Below, in pieces: positions 18,296 to 26,784 of a stretch of DNA of 64,000 bases. The position numbers and the translations under genes were made by a program. The stretch is from RHKX01 sp963784885 (GTDB lineage Bacteria > Actinomycetota > Thermoleophilia > Solirubrobacterales > 70-9): positions 248,001 through 312,000 of the forward strand of contig CAWATA010000006.1 of the NCBI GenBank assembly GCA_963784885.1. Reading direction: 5' to 3'. Below the pieces are notes generated by a model. The model searched no databases. It had not been told where the DNA came from and worked only from the letters and a program-made list of their open reading frames with translations. How positions within the stretch are numbered: position 1 is the stretch's first letter; each line of letters begins with the position of its first letter.

Positions 18296-19422
18296 CGGCC
18301 ACCTTCCCCGGTAGTGGCTTCGATCGGGTCGATCGCCAGCACCCGCCGCGCGGCGGCCACTGCGCTCACCAGGCCGAGACCCAGCAGCAGCGCCGACCAG
18401 AACAGGACCGCCCCGACGTCGAACCTCAGCTTGATCTCTCCGAGCTGGGCATGAGAAAGCGGTGTGTAAAGCGCGATTCCGACCGCAAGGCCACTGCCGA
18501 TGACCATCGCAACCTGGAACATCAGCGAGCGGACCAAGAGGCCTGAACTGGCCCCGATCGCCCGGAGCAGGGTCAGCGACGCCGACTTCTGGAGCGTGAT
18601 GATCAGGAAGAACAGGCCGGTCACCAGCGGAACAACGAGGCCGAACAACAGGAAGATCACCCGAAAAGACGAGCGGACCTCCGCGACGCCCGGGGTCTTC
18701 TCGGCGGCCGCCTGCCTGGTCAGCGCGTCGGCCTCCTGGCTCGAGTCATTGATCCGCTCGGCCAGCGTAGCCGGGTCCAGTCCCTCGACCGGCGCGACGC
18801 CGATCGCGCTGGGCAGAACGCTCCGGGCGTCGGGGTTGGCCGACTCGACCGAGGCGACGTAGTCGGGCCAACTTACGAAAAGTGTCGGGGTCACCTGGAG
18901 CTGGGCCTCGGCGGCGAGGCCGACGACCTCGATCCGGTCGGTGCCGGAGGTCTCGCCGCGGGGCCCCAGAACCTGGATCCGGTCACCAAGCTTGAAGTCG
19001 CTGTCACTGCCGACCGCCTCTCTGGGACCCTCCGGCAATCGCCCGGCCGTGAGCTGATCGGGGGCGCCGAGGTCGGGCGCGTCGTAGCCGATGACCGCCG
19101 CGTCGGAGTCCTCGCCGCTGTCGTTGACTTCCACCGTGAACGTTCCCTGCCCGATTCGCCCCGATTTCGCGATGCCCTCGGTCGAGCGGACCTTCTGCTC
19201 GAGCGGCGGCGTGATAACGCTGCCCTGGAGCGTGCGCTGACCGTCAACGCTGTAAACCAACACCGGCGCAGACTGGCGGTCGATCGCACCGATGAAAGAG
19301 GTGATCAAACCGTTCTGGATGGCCTGCTGGGCGAGTATCAGAAGAACGAGCAGCCCAATCGCCGAGATCAGCAGGCCGAACCGGACCTTTGACCGGCGCA
19401 TCTCACGCAGCGCAAGGAACAT
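18292..19422 (-). CDS. ABC transporter permease, FtsX/MacB type
   Basis: The permease has 376 residues with the same architecture as its partner. An N-terminal helix (GLLISAIGLLVLLILAQQA) is followed by a periplasmic-type domain with AVIGYDAPDLGAP and three C-terminal helices (FLLFGLVVPLVTGLFFLII and others). It ends RRVLAIDPIEATTGEGG. First gene of the ABC run. Between its start and the RTX gene (19423-19764) the only feature seen is a degenerate tRNA-Thr copy. Confidence 0.9.
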   Translation of the reverse strand: MFLALREMRRSKVRFGLLISAIGLLVLLILAQQAIQNGLITSFIGAIDRQSAPVLVYSVDGQRTLQGSVITPPLEQKVRSTEGIAKSGRIGQGTFTVEVNDSGEDSDAAVIGYDAPDLGAPDQLTAGRLPEGPREAVGSDSDFKLGDRIQVLGPRGETSGTDRIEVVGLAAEAQLQVTPTLFVSWPDYVASVESANPDARSVLPSAIGVAPVEGLDPATLAERINDSSQEADALTRQAAAEKTPGVAEVRSSFRVIFLLFGLVVPLVTGLFFLIITLQKSASLTLLRAIGASSGLLVRSLMFQVAMVIGSGLAVGIALYTPLSHAQLGEIKLRFDVGAVLFWSALLLGLGLVSAVAAARRVLAIDPIEATTGEGGR

Positions 19423-19673
19423 CAGCGCAGCGAACCGCTTACGAACAGGAAGAGGCAGGGATGCCCACGGGCGGGCTGACTCGTCTTAGGCACAGGCGGC
19501 TTCGAGGGGATCGGCACCGCTGGACCCTAGTCGTCGACAGCCACCGCCGACTCCGGGCCGTGCGGTCGTTGGCCGACGCCGTGGCAGCGGCCGCGCCCGT
19601 CACAGGCGGAAGCTCTGGTTGCCTCTCGGGGAGCTACCTCGACATTCGTCCGATTACCCAGGGCTTTCCCAGG

Positions 19674-19740
19674 GCCGACGAGCGGATTCGAACCGCTGAC
19701 CCCTTCATTGCGATCTAGTGGTTGTGCCACCCTTGGGCGC
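19674..19740 (-). pseudogene. Degenerate tRNA-Thr copy (candidate attachment site)
   Basis: Bases 19674-19709 are identical to the 3' half of the intact tRNA-Thr at 39150-39222: acceptor 3' strand, T arm and the 3' side of the anticodon stem, 36 bases. The 5' half is degraded and cannot form the anticodon stem or D arm. It has the same orientation as the intact gene. This is the pattern left at the far end of an element integrated into a tRNA 3' end. Confidence 0.65.
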
Positions 19741-19764
19741 GATCAAGGCCGCGCGGCCGGTGGC

Positions 19765-21183
19765 CTACCGGTAGAGCAGGCGTGCCCTCAGCGACTTCTT
19801 CGACTTCGAGTGAGAGATCTTCGCCCAGATCGCCACATCGCACTTCGGGCCGCGCTTCGGGGGCATCTTGATCCTGAACTTGACCGGCGTCTTCGAGTGG
19901 TTCCCCGTCGAGCGCATGACGTCCGGAGAGGAGTAGTCGCGGGAGCAGGTGTTGGTGAAGGCCCACTCGACCGGCTGGCGCCCGTTCGGCGACGTGATCA
20001 CGCCCCTGAGCTTGCGGACCCGGTAGACCGTGCCGAGCGCGACCACGTTCGGCTTCTGGCCTCGCGAGTAGTCCTTGTCGAGCAGTCGCATGCCGCCCTT
20101 GCCGTCGGAGGTGCGGATCGTCTTGTAGCCGGCGATCCGCGCGTACTCGTCGGGGAACGGATAGCCGTCGGAGGTGACGTAGGGGGCGGAGCCCGACTGA
20201 CCTCCCGGCTTGCCTCCCCCGTTCACCCGCTCGGCCGCGGGTCCGGGCAACCCCCGACGGGCGACCTGTCGCGGGCGCTCGCACGAGTTCAGCTTCTCGC
20301 TCTTGCGGAAGAAGTTGCAGACGTCGAAGCCGGCGTCGCCGAAGAACTTGTCCCTCCCGTCTCCACCGGTCAGCTCGTCGTCGCCGTCGCCACCGTGCAT
20401 GTCGTCACGGTTCTGCTCACCGGCGATCTGGTCGCTGCCTGCTCCGCCGCTGATGAAATCGTTGGAGCCGCCGCCGCGAAGATCATCGTCCCCGCCGTAG
20501 CCGTAGATCTTGTCGTGGCCGATGTTGCCCTGGATGTGGTCGTCGAAGTTGGTCCCGTAGATCCGGTCGTCGTGGTAGCCGCCGTTCATGTACGCGGCGC
20601 CCTCGGTCTCGCCGGGCAGCAGGCGGACGGAGAGCCTGTCGTTCAGGGTGCCGCCGAAGATCTGATCGCCGGCGCCGCCGACGACGACGTCCTTGCTGTA
20701 GTCGCCGTCGGCGAAGTCGATTCCATCACCCCAAGTCAGCACCCGATCGTTCCCGGCCTCGCCGAGCACGTAATCGGTCCCGGGGCCACCGACGACCAGA
20801 TCGTCGTCCTCTTCGCCGATGACGGCATCGTTGCCCCCGTCGCCATAGACCTTGTCGTTGCCGGTTCCGCCGCAGACGATGTCATCGCCGCCCATCCCGT
20901 AGACGGTGTCGTTGCCCTTGCCACCGTTGATGAGGTCGTCGTAGGGCGTGCCGTAGACGGTGTCGTTGCCGTCGCCTGCGTTGTAGACCACGCCCTTACC
21001 GTGGAGGTGGATCGTCCGCCCCTTCTTGTCGCCCTCGCGATCGAACTTGCGGCAGAGCAGCTGATCGGCGCCCAGCGACGGCTGCGGGACCAAGAGGGTC
21101 GCGAGCAGCGTGAACGCGACGAGCAGGAAGGCGAAGCCGGCGGCGCCGGGCCGCGGGTAGGCGTGTGCTCGAGCGGCGTTCAC
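19765..21183 (-). CDS. Secreted RTX / hemolysin-type calcium-binding repeat protein
   Basis: The protein has 472 residues. A signal peptide is followed by LGADQLLCRK (cleavage probably after the alanine-rich helix ending about residue 40). Residues about 65-300 are tandem nonapeptides of the GGxGxDxxx type: NAGDGNDTVYG, NGGKGNDTVYG, CGGTGNDKVYG and others. These bind calcium and fold as a beta-roll. The C-terminal ~170 residues are different (YPFPDEYARIAGYKTIRT onward) and end KSLRARLLYR. RTX proteins carry no single function; the C-terminal region is unrecognised. There is no neighbouring type I secretion gene. It lies between two degenerate tRNA-Thr copies. Confidence 0.85.
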   Translation of the reverse strand: MNAARAHAYPRPGAAGFAFLLVAFTLLATLLVPQPSLGADQLLCRKFDREGDKKGRTIHLHGKGVVYNAGDGNDTVYGTPYDDLINGGKGNDTVYGMGGDDIVCGGTGNDKVYGDGGNDAVIGEEDDDLVVGGPGTDYVLGEAGNDRVLTWGDGIDFADGDYSKDVVVGGAGDQIFGGTLNDRLSVRLLPGETEGAAYMNGGYHDDRIYGTNFDDHIQGNIGHDKIYGYGGDDDLRGGGSNDFISGGAGSDQIAGEQNRDDMHGGDGDDELTGGDGRDKFFGDAGFDVCNFFRKSEKLNSCERPRQVARRGLPGPAAERVNGGGKPGGQSGSAPYVTSDGYPFPDEYARIAGYKTIRTSDGKGGMRLLDKDYSRGQKPNVVALGTVYRVRKLRGVITSPNGRQPVEWAFTNTCSRDYSSPDVMRSTGNHSKTPVKFRIKMPPKRGPKCDVAIWAKISHSKSKKSLRARLLYR

Positions 21184-21312
21184 TCCTTTGCAGATCGACA
21201 GGTTCCGGCCCGGGCTTGAATCGCGTGGACGACCGCGGGAAGGGCTCCATCAGAGCTTGAATCAACGCGAAGCGCATTGCCACGGCGAACGCTCCGGCCG
21301 GGATCAGAAACG

Positions 21313-21335
21313 AGAAAACCCCGCTTTTGCGGGGC
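21313..21335 (-). terminator. Rho-independent terminator downstream of tRNA-like sequence
   Basis: On the minus strand, CCCCGC-AAAA-GCGGGG is followed by TTTT. It sits 10 bases beyond the 3' end of the tRNA-like sequence at 21345-21415, so that copy was once, or still is, a transcribed tRNA unit. Confidence 0.75.
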
Positions 21336-21344
21336 CTTCTGAGA

Positions 21345-21415
21345 GCCGACGAGCGGATTCGAACCGCTGACCCCTTCATGATGAGTGAAGTGTTCTACCG
21401 ACCGAGCTAGTCGGC
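21345..21415 (-). pseudogene. tRNA-Thr-like sequence with CAT anticodon and acceptor defect
   Basis: Nearly the whole tRNA is present, 71 bases against 72 in the intact tRNA-Thr at 39150. The 35 bases at its 3' side (21345-21379) are identical to that gene. One acceptor-stem base is missing on the 5' side, the D stem has a mismatch, and the anticodon loop reads CTCATCA, giving CAT with a C at position 37. Elongator Met identity is unlikely because the body is that of tRNA-Thr. It may be a decayed copy, or a real tRNA affected by sequence errors, since the following region is full of frameshifts. Confidence 0.55.
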
Positions 21416-21623
21416 GCAGCCAGGCAGTCGGGAACGAATGCCGGCGACGCACGTGGCAGCCGCCAATAGGATGCCCGCCGTGTGCGTTCGGGCAGATCGA
21501 TGACGCGACGTTCCACCCCGAAGCCGACTCGCTGGGGGTGCAGACAGCTGACCCTCACCTCGAAGGCCCGCCCTCATCGCTCGAGCGCCTGGCCGCCGTG
21601 GGCTCGTTGCGTTGCCCGGGATC

Positions 21624-23575
21624 TTGACTGTCTTCCTGAGCTTCAACGGCGGGGGATACTTCCCCGGGACTCCGGCGCTCGTCGCCGTCGTCTTGTTGCT
21701 GGTGCTCGCTTCGCGCATCTTCGTTGCGCCCTTCCCGTTCGCCGGGTTCAGCCGGCACTCGCAGTGGCGGCCGGCGCCCTCGGCGCCTACGCCGTGTGGA
21801 CAGGGCTCTCCGCGATCTGGTCGGACTCAACTTGGCGAGCCATGGTCGAACTCGACCGAGTGTTGCTCTACCTCGTCGCCCTGGTCCTGTTCGGCTCCGT
21901 TGCCAAGGGACTCCGAGTCAAGGTCCGCTGGATGATGCGGGGCTTGGCGCTGGCGATCCTGGTCGTCTGCACGATCGGTCTGATCACGCGGCTCCTCCCG
22001 GACGTCTGGCCGACCGAGCCCAATCTCGACCCGAGCCGGCTCAGCTACCCGGTCACCTACTGGAACACCCTCGGCCTGATGGCCGCGATCGGCACGATCC
22101 TCTGCTTCCACCTTCTCGAGCAGTCGCAGCGAGCCGTGGCAGCTACGCGTGGCCGGCGCCGGAGCCGTCCCGATCCTCGTCACGACGCTCTATTTCACCT
22201 TCTCGCGGGGAGCGATCCTGGCCGGCGCGATCGGCCTGGTGACCTATATGGCGGTTGGTCGACCCCAGGCGCTGCTGAGCGGCCTGCTGGCGACCGTGCC
22301 CACGACCGCGATCGCCGATCGTCGCCGCCTATCGGGCCGACGAGCTGTCGAGCCCCCACCCCGCCAGCGCGCCGCGGTCGCGCAGGGACACGACCTTGCC
22401 CTGACTGGTGGGCCTCTGCATGGCGTCGCGCTCATGGTCCGGCTGGCTTCTCCTGGCGCTTGACCGTCGGATGAGCAGCCTTCACGTTGCCCGAGCGAGC
22501 ACGACGGCCCCTGCTCTGGGCTCTGATCGCTGGCGGCCGCCGTAGCGATCGCGGTCTGCGCCACCGTTCTGATGCTGCCCGACTACCTCTCCGATCAGTA
22601 CGACCGGTTCGTTCACGGAGAAGGCGCCGGCAACCCGCAGACGTGCGGACGAGGCTGACCGACCCCGGTAGCAACGGCCGGGTGGACCAATGGAGGGTTG
22701 CCGTCAACGACGGCTTCGACCCGGCCAAGCTCAACGGGCAGGGCGCCGGCACCTACGAGCTCGTCTGGAGCCGAGAACCGCCCCAAGGAGCTTGCGGATC
22801 TCACGGTTCACGACGCCCACTCGCTCTACCTCGAGAATCTCAGTGATCTCGGCCTGATCGGCTTCGTGCTCGTGGTGACGTTCGTGATCACCATCCTCTA
22901 CGGATTCGCCGCTCGGCTTACGGGATGACACTCGCACGCTCTACGCCGCGTTGTTCGCGGCGGGTCTGGCTTGGGCCCTGCATGCCGGCCGTTGACTGGG
23001 ATTGGGAGATGCCGGCGGTGACCCTCTGGCTCTTCGCGCTGGGCGGGGGCGCGCTGGCGGCGCCAAAGGACGGCAACCGCGGGTGCGTCATTCCCCCCCC
23101 CCATGGCGCTGCGGCTCGCCATTGGGCGGCGCCGTCGATCGCTTGTCAGCATCGTGCCCGCGCTGGTCACGGTCTCCCAGGGAAGGCTCGACGACGCCGT
23201 CCAGACGTTCCTGCAGCGCGGAGATTGTCCGCAGGTGATCGACGAGGCGACAGAGCGCACCTCGGTGATGCCGCTTCGGCCCGAGCCCTATCGGCTCGAG
23301 GGCTACTGCCAGGCCCGCCTTGGGTCAGGTCGAGGCGGCGGTCGACTCGATGCAGAAGGCAGCCGACCGCGATCCGCACAACTGGGAATACCAATACTCG
23401 CTGGCGGTCGCGCAGAGCGGCAGCCGGCATCGACCCCGGTGCCGCGACCAAACGGGCGCTGCGGCTCAATCCGTTCGGCGCGGCGACGCTCGACCTGCAG
23501 AGACGCTTCCGCTCCGCCGATCCGCGCGAACTGCAGCAGGCAGGCGATGGACTGCTCGACGCACCAGTCTTCTGA
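21624..23575 (+). pseudogene. O-antigen ligase / polymerase (Wzy_C) with C-terminal TPR region, multiply frameshifted
   Basis: Homologous segments lie in successive frames. LSFNGGGYFPGTPALVAVVLL starts near 21630. AVAAGALGAYAVWTGLSAIW through SYPVTYWNTLGLMAAIGTIL runs about 21760-22130. ILVTTLYFTFSRGAILAGAI is at about 22160-22220, VDQWRVAVNDGFDPAKLNG at about 22680-22740, and ADLTVHDAHSLYLENLSDLG at about 22795-22855. WDWEMPAVTLWLFALGGGAL follows near 23000, and TPR-like pieces (QGRLDDAVQTFLQRGD, EAAVDSMQKAADRDPHNWEY, TKRALRLNPFGAATLDLQRR) end at 23575. Motif order is that of a complete ligase/polymerase with a periplasmic TPR tail. At least six frame changes separate the pieces, but few in-frame stops. 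A run of ten C at 23093-23102 is one break. Confidence 0.7.
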
Positions 23576-23645
23576 GCCGGGCGCCGAGACCCGCCGAACG
23601 CGGGCACATCAAATGCGGCACCCCCGCGTGCTGTCTCCGTGACCG

Positions 23646-23876
23646 CTAGGTCTTGCTCTGGCTGTTGCCGGGGTTCGGCTGACCGCACTTGTTGCCGCCA
23701 GGCTCGCCCTTCGGCTTTCCAGGAGCATTCGAAGACGGCGGGCAATACTGATTGTTCGGAGCGCTCCCACTGCTGCCGCCACTTCCAGGGACCCCGCCAG
23801 TTCCGGCCAAGACCGCCCCCGTACCGCCGAACACCAGGCCCACGACAACCAGGACGGCGACCACACGTGATCTCAT
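23646..23876 (-). CDS. Small secreted protein (possible C-terminal part of a frameshifted sigma-associated protein)
   Basis: The peptide has 76 residues. A hydrophobic N-terminal helix (VVAVLVVVGLVFGGTGAVLAG) is followed by a Gly/Ser/Pro/Asn-rich tail with two cysteines. A good ribosome site (AAAGGAAA) lies 7 bases before the ATG. Upstream in another frame is a short acidic segment (23877-24042). In several Thermoleophilia the two segments appear, from memory, as one protein beside an ECF sigma factor, so this may be one gene with a frameshift. Function unknown. Confidence 0.5.
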   Translation of the reverse strand: MRSRVVAVLVVVGLVFGGTGAVLAGTGGVPGSGGSSGSAPNNQYCPPSSNAPGKPKGEPGGNKCGQPNPGNSQSKT

Positions 23877-24042
23877 GACGTTTCCTTTCGTCGGGACCTG
23901 CAGAGGGTCGAAACCCCTGAGTCAACGCTCGTGCCTTGATCCGATCGAGCTCCGCAGCGTCGGCACGGGGCCGGTGATCGCTGAGCAGCTCACTGATCTG
24001 CCCGAGCTCGTCAGGCAGCTGGTCTTCGTCCGGATGCCTCAT
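23877..24042 (-). pseudogene. N-terminal segment of sigma-associated small membrane protein
   Basis: From an ATG at 24042 the frame reads MRHPDEDQLPDELGQISELL and, later, AELDRIKARALTQGF. It runs to the point where the signal-anchor ORF at 23876 begins in a different frame. Short acidic proteins with LDRIKxRA followed by one membrane helix commonly accompany an ECF sigma factor, here divergently placed at 24094. An anti-sigma-like role is inference. Read alone, the frame continues into non-coding sequence. Confidence 0.4.
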
Positions 24043-24093
24043 CGAACACCTAATACGAACGAGCCGCGCAACTATTGACTGAAGAATCCGAGA

Positions 24094-24619
24094 ATGCTCA
24101 GGCGATGCGAAGACGCGGATTTCGAGCGCCTGTTCGAGGAACATGCCCAGACCGCTGTTCGGGTTTCTCGCCTACCGGACCGGCAATCGGGCACAGGCGG
24201 AGGATCTCGTGGCGGAGGCATTCGAGCGCGCACTGCGGGCACGCCGTCGTTTCGACCGCCGCGCGAGCAAGCGAGAAAGACATGGCTCTACACGATCGCG
24301 CTCAATTGCCTACGAGATCACATTCGCCGGGATGCCGCAGAGACGCAGTGCCGACGGAACGGGCCAAGGCCGGAGGAGTCAGTGCATCGATCGCAGCCTC
24401 GAAGCCGTCGAAGTCCGCGACCAGGTGAGCCGAGCCATGGCGGCGTTCGAGCGACGAGGAACACGAGGCGATCGCGCTTCGGTACGGCGCCGAGCTGACA
24501 CTGCGGGAGATCGCCAGAGTCGACCGGGCAACGTCTAGACCACGGTCGAGGGGCGCGTCTATCGGGCGCTTCGTAAGATGCGGGACGCGATGGAAGACGG
24601 TACGCGATCCCCGCGTTAG
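24094..24619 (+). pseudogene. ECF-type RNA polymerase sigma factor, frameshifted
   Basis: Pieces of an ECF sigma factor occur in order across frames. ADFERLFEEHAQ is at about 24115. LFGFLAYRTGNRAQAEDLVA is at about 24153 (region 2). KTWLYTIALNCLRDHIRRDA is at about 24280 (region 2.4). EVRDQVSRAMA is at about 24413. The sigma-4 helix-turn-helix LRYGAELTLREIARVDRATS is at about 24480, then VEGRVYRALRKMRDAME to the stop at 24619. At least four frame changes, including two extra bases near 24536. The functional residues are preserved, so the breaks are recent or are sequence errors. Confidence 0.65.
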
Positions 24620-24712
24620 TATGAAACGGCGGCTTCGGGTCGCATCTCATGACTAGACAATCTCCAACGCAACGCTTCGTCATCACTGCCTCGGGCATGG
24701 ACCTGTGAAAAC

Positions 24713-25745
24713 GTGACGAAACCCGTGCTCAAGGCGCTGCTGACAGGGATCAGAGGGCAGGACGGCTCATACCTCGCCGAGTTCCTCCTCGACAAGGGTT
24801 ACGAGGTCCACGGAATCGTGCGGCGTTCATCGAGCTTCAATACGAAGCGCATCGACCATCTCTACCGCGACCCACATGAGCGAGACGTAAAGCTGTTCAC
24901 CCACTACGGCGATCTCGCGGACTCGACATCTCTGGCGAAGCTCATCTACGAGTTGCAGCCGGACGAGGTCTACCACCTCGGCGCCCAGAGTCACGTCCGC
25001 ACGTCGTTCGACATACCTGAGTACACGTTCGACATCACGGGCGGCGGGACGCTCAGAATCCTGGAGGCACTTCGCGACGCCAGCACGAATTCACGGTTCT
25101 ACCAGGCATCCTCATCCGAGATGTTCGGCAGCAGCCCACCCCCGCAGTCCGAACACACCCCGTTCCGATCCTCGGAGCCCCTATGGAGTGGCAAAGGTTG
25201 CCTCCTTTTGGGCGACCGTCAACTACCGAGAGGCGTACGGTCTGTTCGCCACCAACGGGATCTTGTTCAACCATGAGTCCCCGCGGCGTGGCGAAACGTT
25301 CGTTTCGCGGAAGATCTCCCGCGCTATCGCCAGAATCAAGGCAGGCTTGCAGGACAAGCTCTATCTCGGCAATCTGGATGCTCGCCGGGACTGGGGGTAT
25401 GCCCCAGAGTACGTCGAGGCTATGTGGCTGATGCTTCAAGTCGACGAACCCGAGGACTTTGTGATTGCCAGTGGCGAGTCGCACAGCGTGCGCGAGTTCG
25501 TCGAGGCGGCATTCGGGCATGCGGGCCTCGACTATGAGCCATATGTCGAAATCGATCCGCGCTACTTCCGCCCGTCCGAAGTCGATGTGTTGCTCGGCGA
25601 CTCCTCCAAGGCTGCGGATAAGCTCGGGTGGAAGCCGGCGGTTTCGTTTGACGATCTCGTCAAGATCATGGTCGATGCCGACGAAGCCGAGCTCCAGGAC
25701 GAACTCGCGGGCAAGGTGTCGCGCTTCAGTCACGAGATGACGTGA
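24713..25745 (+). pseudogene. gmd: GDP-mannose 4,6-dehydratase with one frameshift
   Basis: Converts GDP-D-mannose to GDP-4-keto-6-deoxy-D-mannose. The N-terminal Rossmann motif GIRGQDGSYLAEFLLDKGYE and the specific RRSSSFNTKRIDHLY are typical of Gmd. SSSEMFG is intact. The catalytic YxxxK block is present but in the +1 frame (SPYGVAKVASFWATVNYRE from about 25175). A single missing base near 25168 therefore splits the gene. The second part continues to HNESPRRGETF-like residues (NHESPRRGETFVSRKI) and the normal C-terminus. GTG start at 24713. The stop overlaps the next gene's GTG by 4 bases. Repaired length is about 343 residues, normal for the family. Confidence 0.85.
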
Positions 25746-26701
25746 TCGAGCCGAGCGCGGATTTCTGGTCCGGTCGACGGGTAGTGGTCACCGGCGGCCG
25801 GGGTTTCGTTGGTCGCGCCGTCGTCCGTCTGCTCGAGGCGCTTGATGCGAATGTCTCCATCGCGGGATCGGGCGATCATGACCTGCGCGATCCGGTTGCG
25901 ACACGCGACGCCGTCGATGGCGCGCAAACCGTCATCCACCTCGCCGCACGTGTAGGTGGTATCGGTTTCAACCTCCGCAACCCGGCGCCACTTGCTTACG
26001 ACAACCTGATGATGGGGTGCAACGTCTTCGAGCAAAGCCGAATCGCGGGGGTCGAGAAGCTGGTAGCGGCTTGCTCAGTGTGCGCCTATCCCAAGATCAC
26101 AGACGTACCATTTTCCGAGGCAACCCTCTGGGACGGCTATCCGGAGGAGTCGAACGCTCCCTACGGGCTCGCGAAGCGGATGCTCGTGGTTCTCTCGGAC
26201 GCCTACCGCCGTCAATACGGATTCAATTCATGCGTTCCGATCATCACCAATCTTTACGGCCCGCATGACAACTTCGACCTTGAGGATTCGCATGTGATCG
26301 CGGCGATGATTCGGAAGTACGTTGAGGCGACAAACCAAGGAGATGACGAGGTGGTGCTCTGGGGCTCCGGGAGCCCGAGCCGTGAGTTTCTGTTCGTCGA
26401 CGATGCGGCGCTGGCGCTGGTGCTGATGGCCGAGAGATATGACGACTCCGAGCCCGTCAACGTCGGCACGGGCCTCGAGACATCGATCAAGGACCTTGCC
26501 GGCCTGATTGCGGATGCAGCGCACTACACGGGCGAAACGGTCTGGGACACAAGCCGGCCGGACGGTCAACCTCGCCGAGCGCTGGACGTGCGTCACGCGG
26601 AAGAGCACTTCGGGTTTCGCGCAAAGGTGTCGCTTACGGAAGGTATCCGGGAGACAGTCGCCTATTACCGCGAGAATCGCGCGCAAAATGCGAGTTCTTA
26701 G
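25742..26701 (+). CDS. GDP-L-fucose synthase-like NAD(P)-dependent epimerase/reductase
   Basis: The SDR enzyme has 319 residues with a GGRGFVGRAV nucleotide-binding motif, HLAARVGGIGFNLRNP typical of GDP-fucose synthases, the catalytic serine in CSVCAYP, and YGLAKR as the YxxxK. LYGPHDNFDLEDSHVIAAMI is strongly characteristic of Fcl/WcaG. It finishes the two-step route from GDP-mannose to GDP-L-fucose begun by the overlapping Gmd. GTG start, translationally coupled (4-base overlap). One of the few island genes with an intact frame. Confidence 0.88.
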   Translation: MIEPSADFWSGRRVVVTGGRGFVGRAVVRLLEALDANVSIAGSGDHDLRDPVATRDAVDGAQTVIHLAARVGGIGFNLRNPAPLAYDNLMMGCNVFEQSRIAGVEKLVAACSVCAYPKITDVPFSEATLWDGYPEESNAPYGLAKRMLVVLSDAYRRQYGFNSCVPIITNLYGPHDNFDLEDSHVIAAMIRKYVEATNQGDDEVVLWGSGSPSREFLFVDDAALALVLMAERYDDSEPVNVGTGLETSIKDLAGLIADAAHYTGETVWDTSRPDGQPRRALDVRHAEEHFGFRAKVSLTEGIRETVAYYRENRAQNASS

Positions 26702-26784
26702 CCCTCGCTGCCATGGATTCAGCGTCGCCCTTGCGGCCCGGCAGGCCACCGCCTGCGGCTGAGCCAGGGTCCGCGACGTGAATC

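Noticed and set aside
21345..21415. Elongator Met tRNA because the anticodon reads CAT
   Set aside because: The body is identical to tRNA-Thr over its 3' half, an acceptor base is missing, and position 37 is C, all unlike tRNA-Met.
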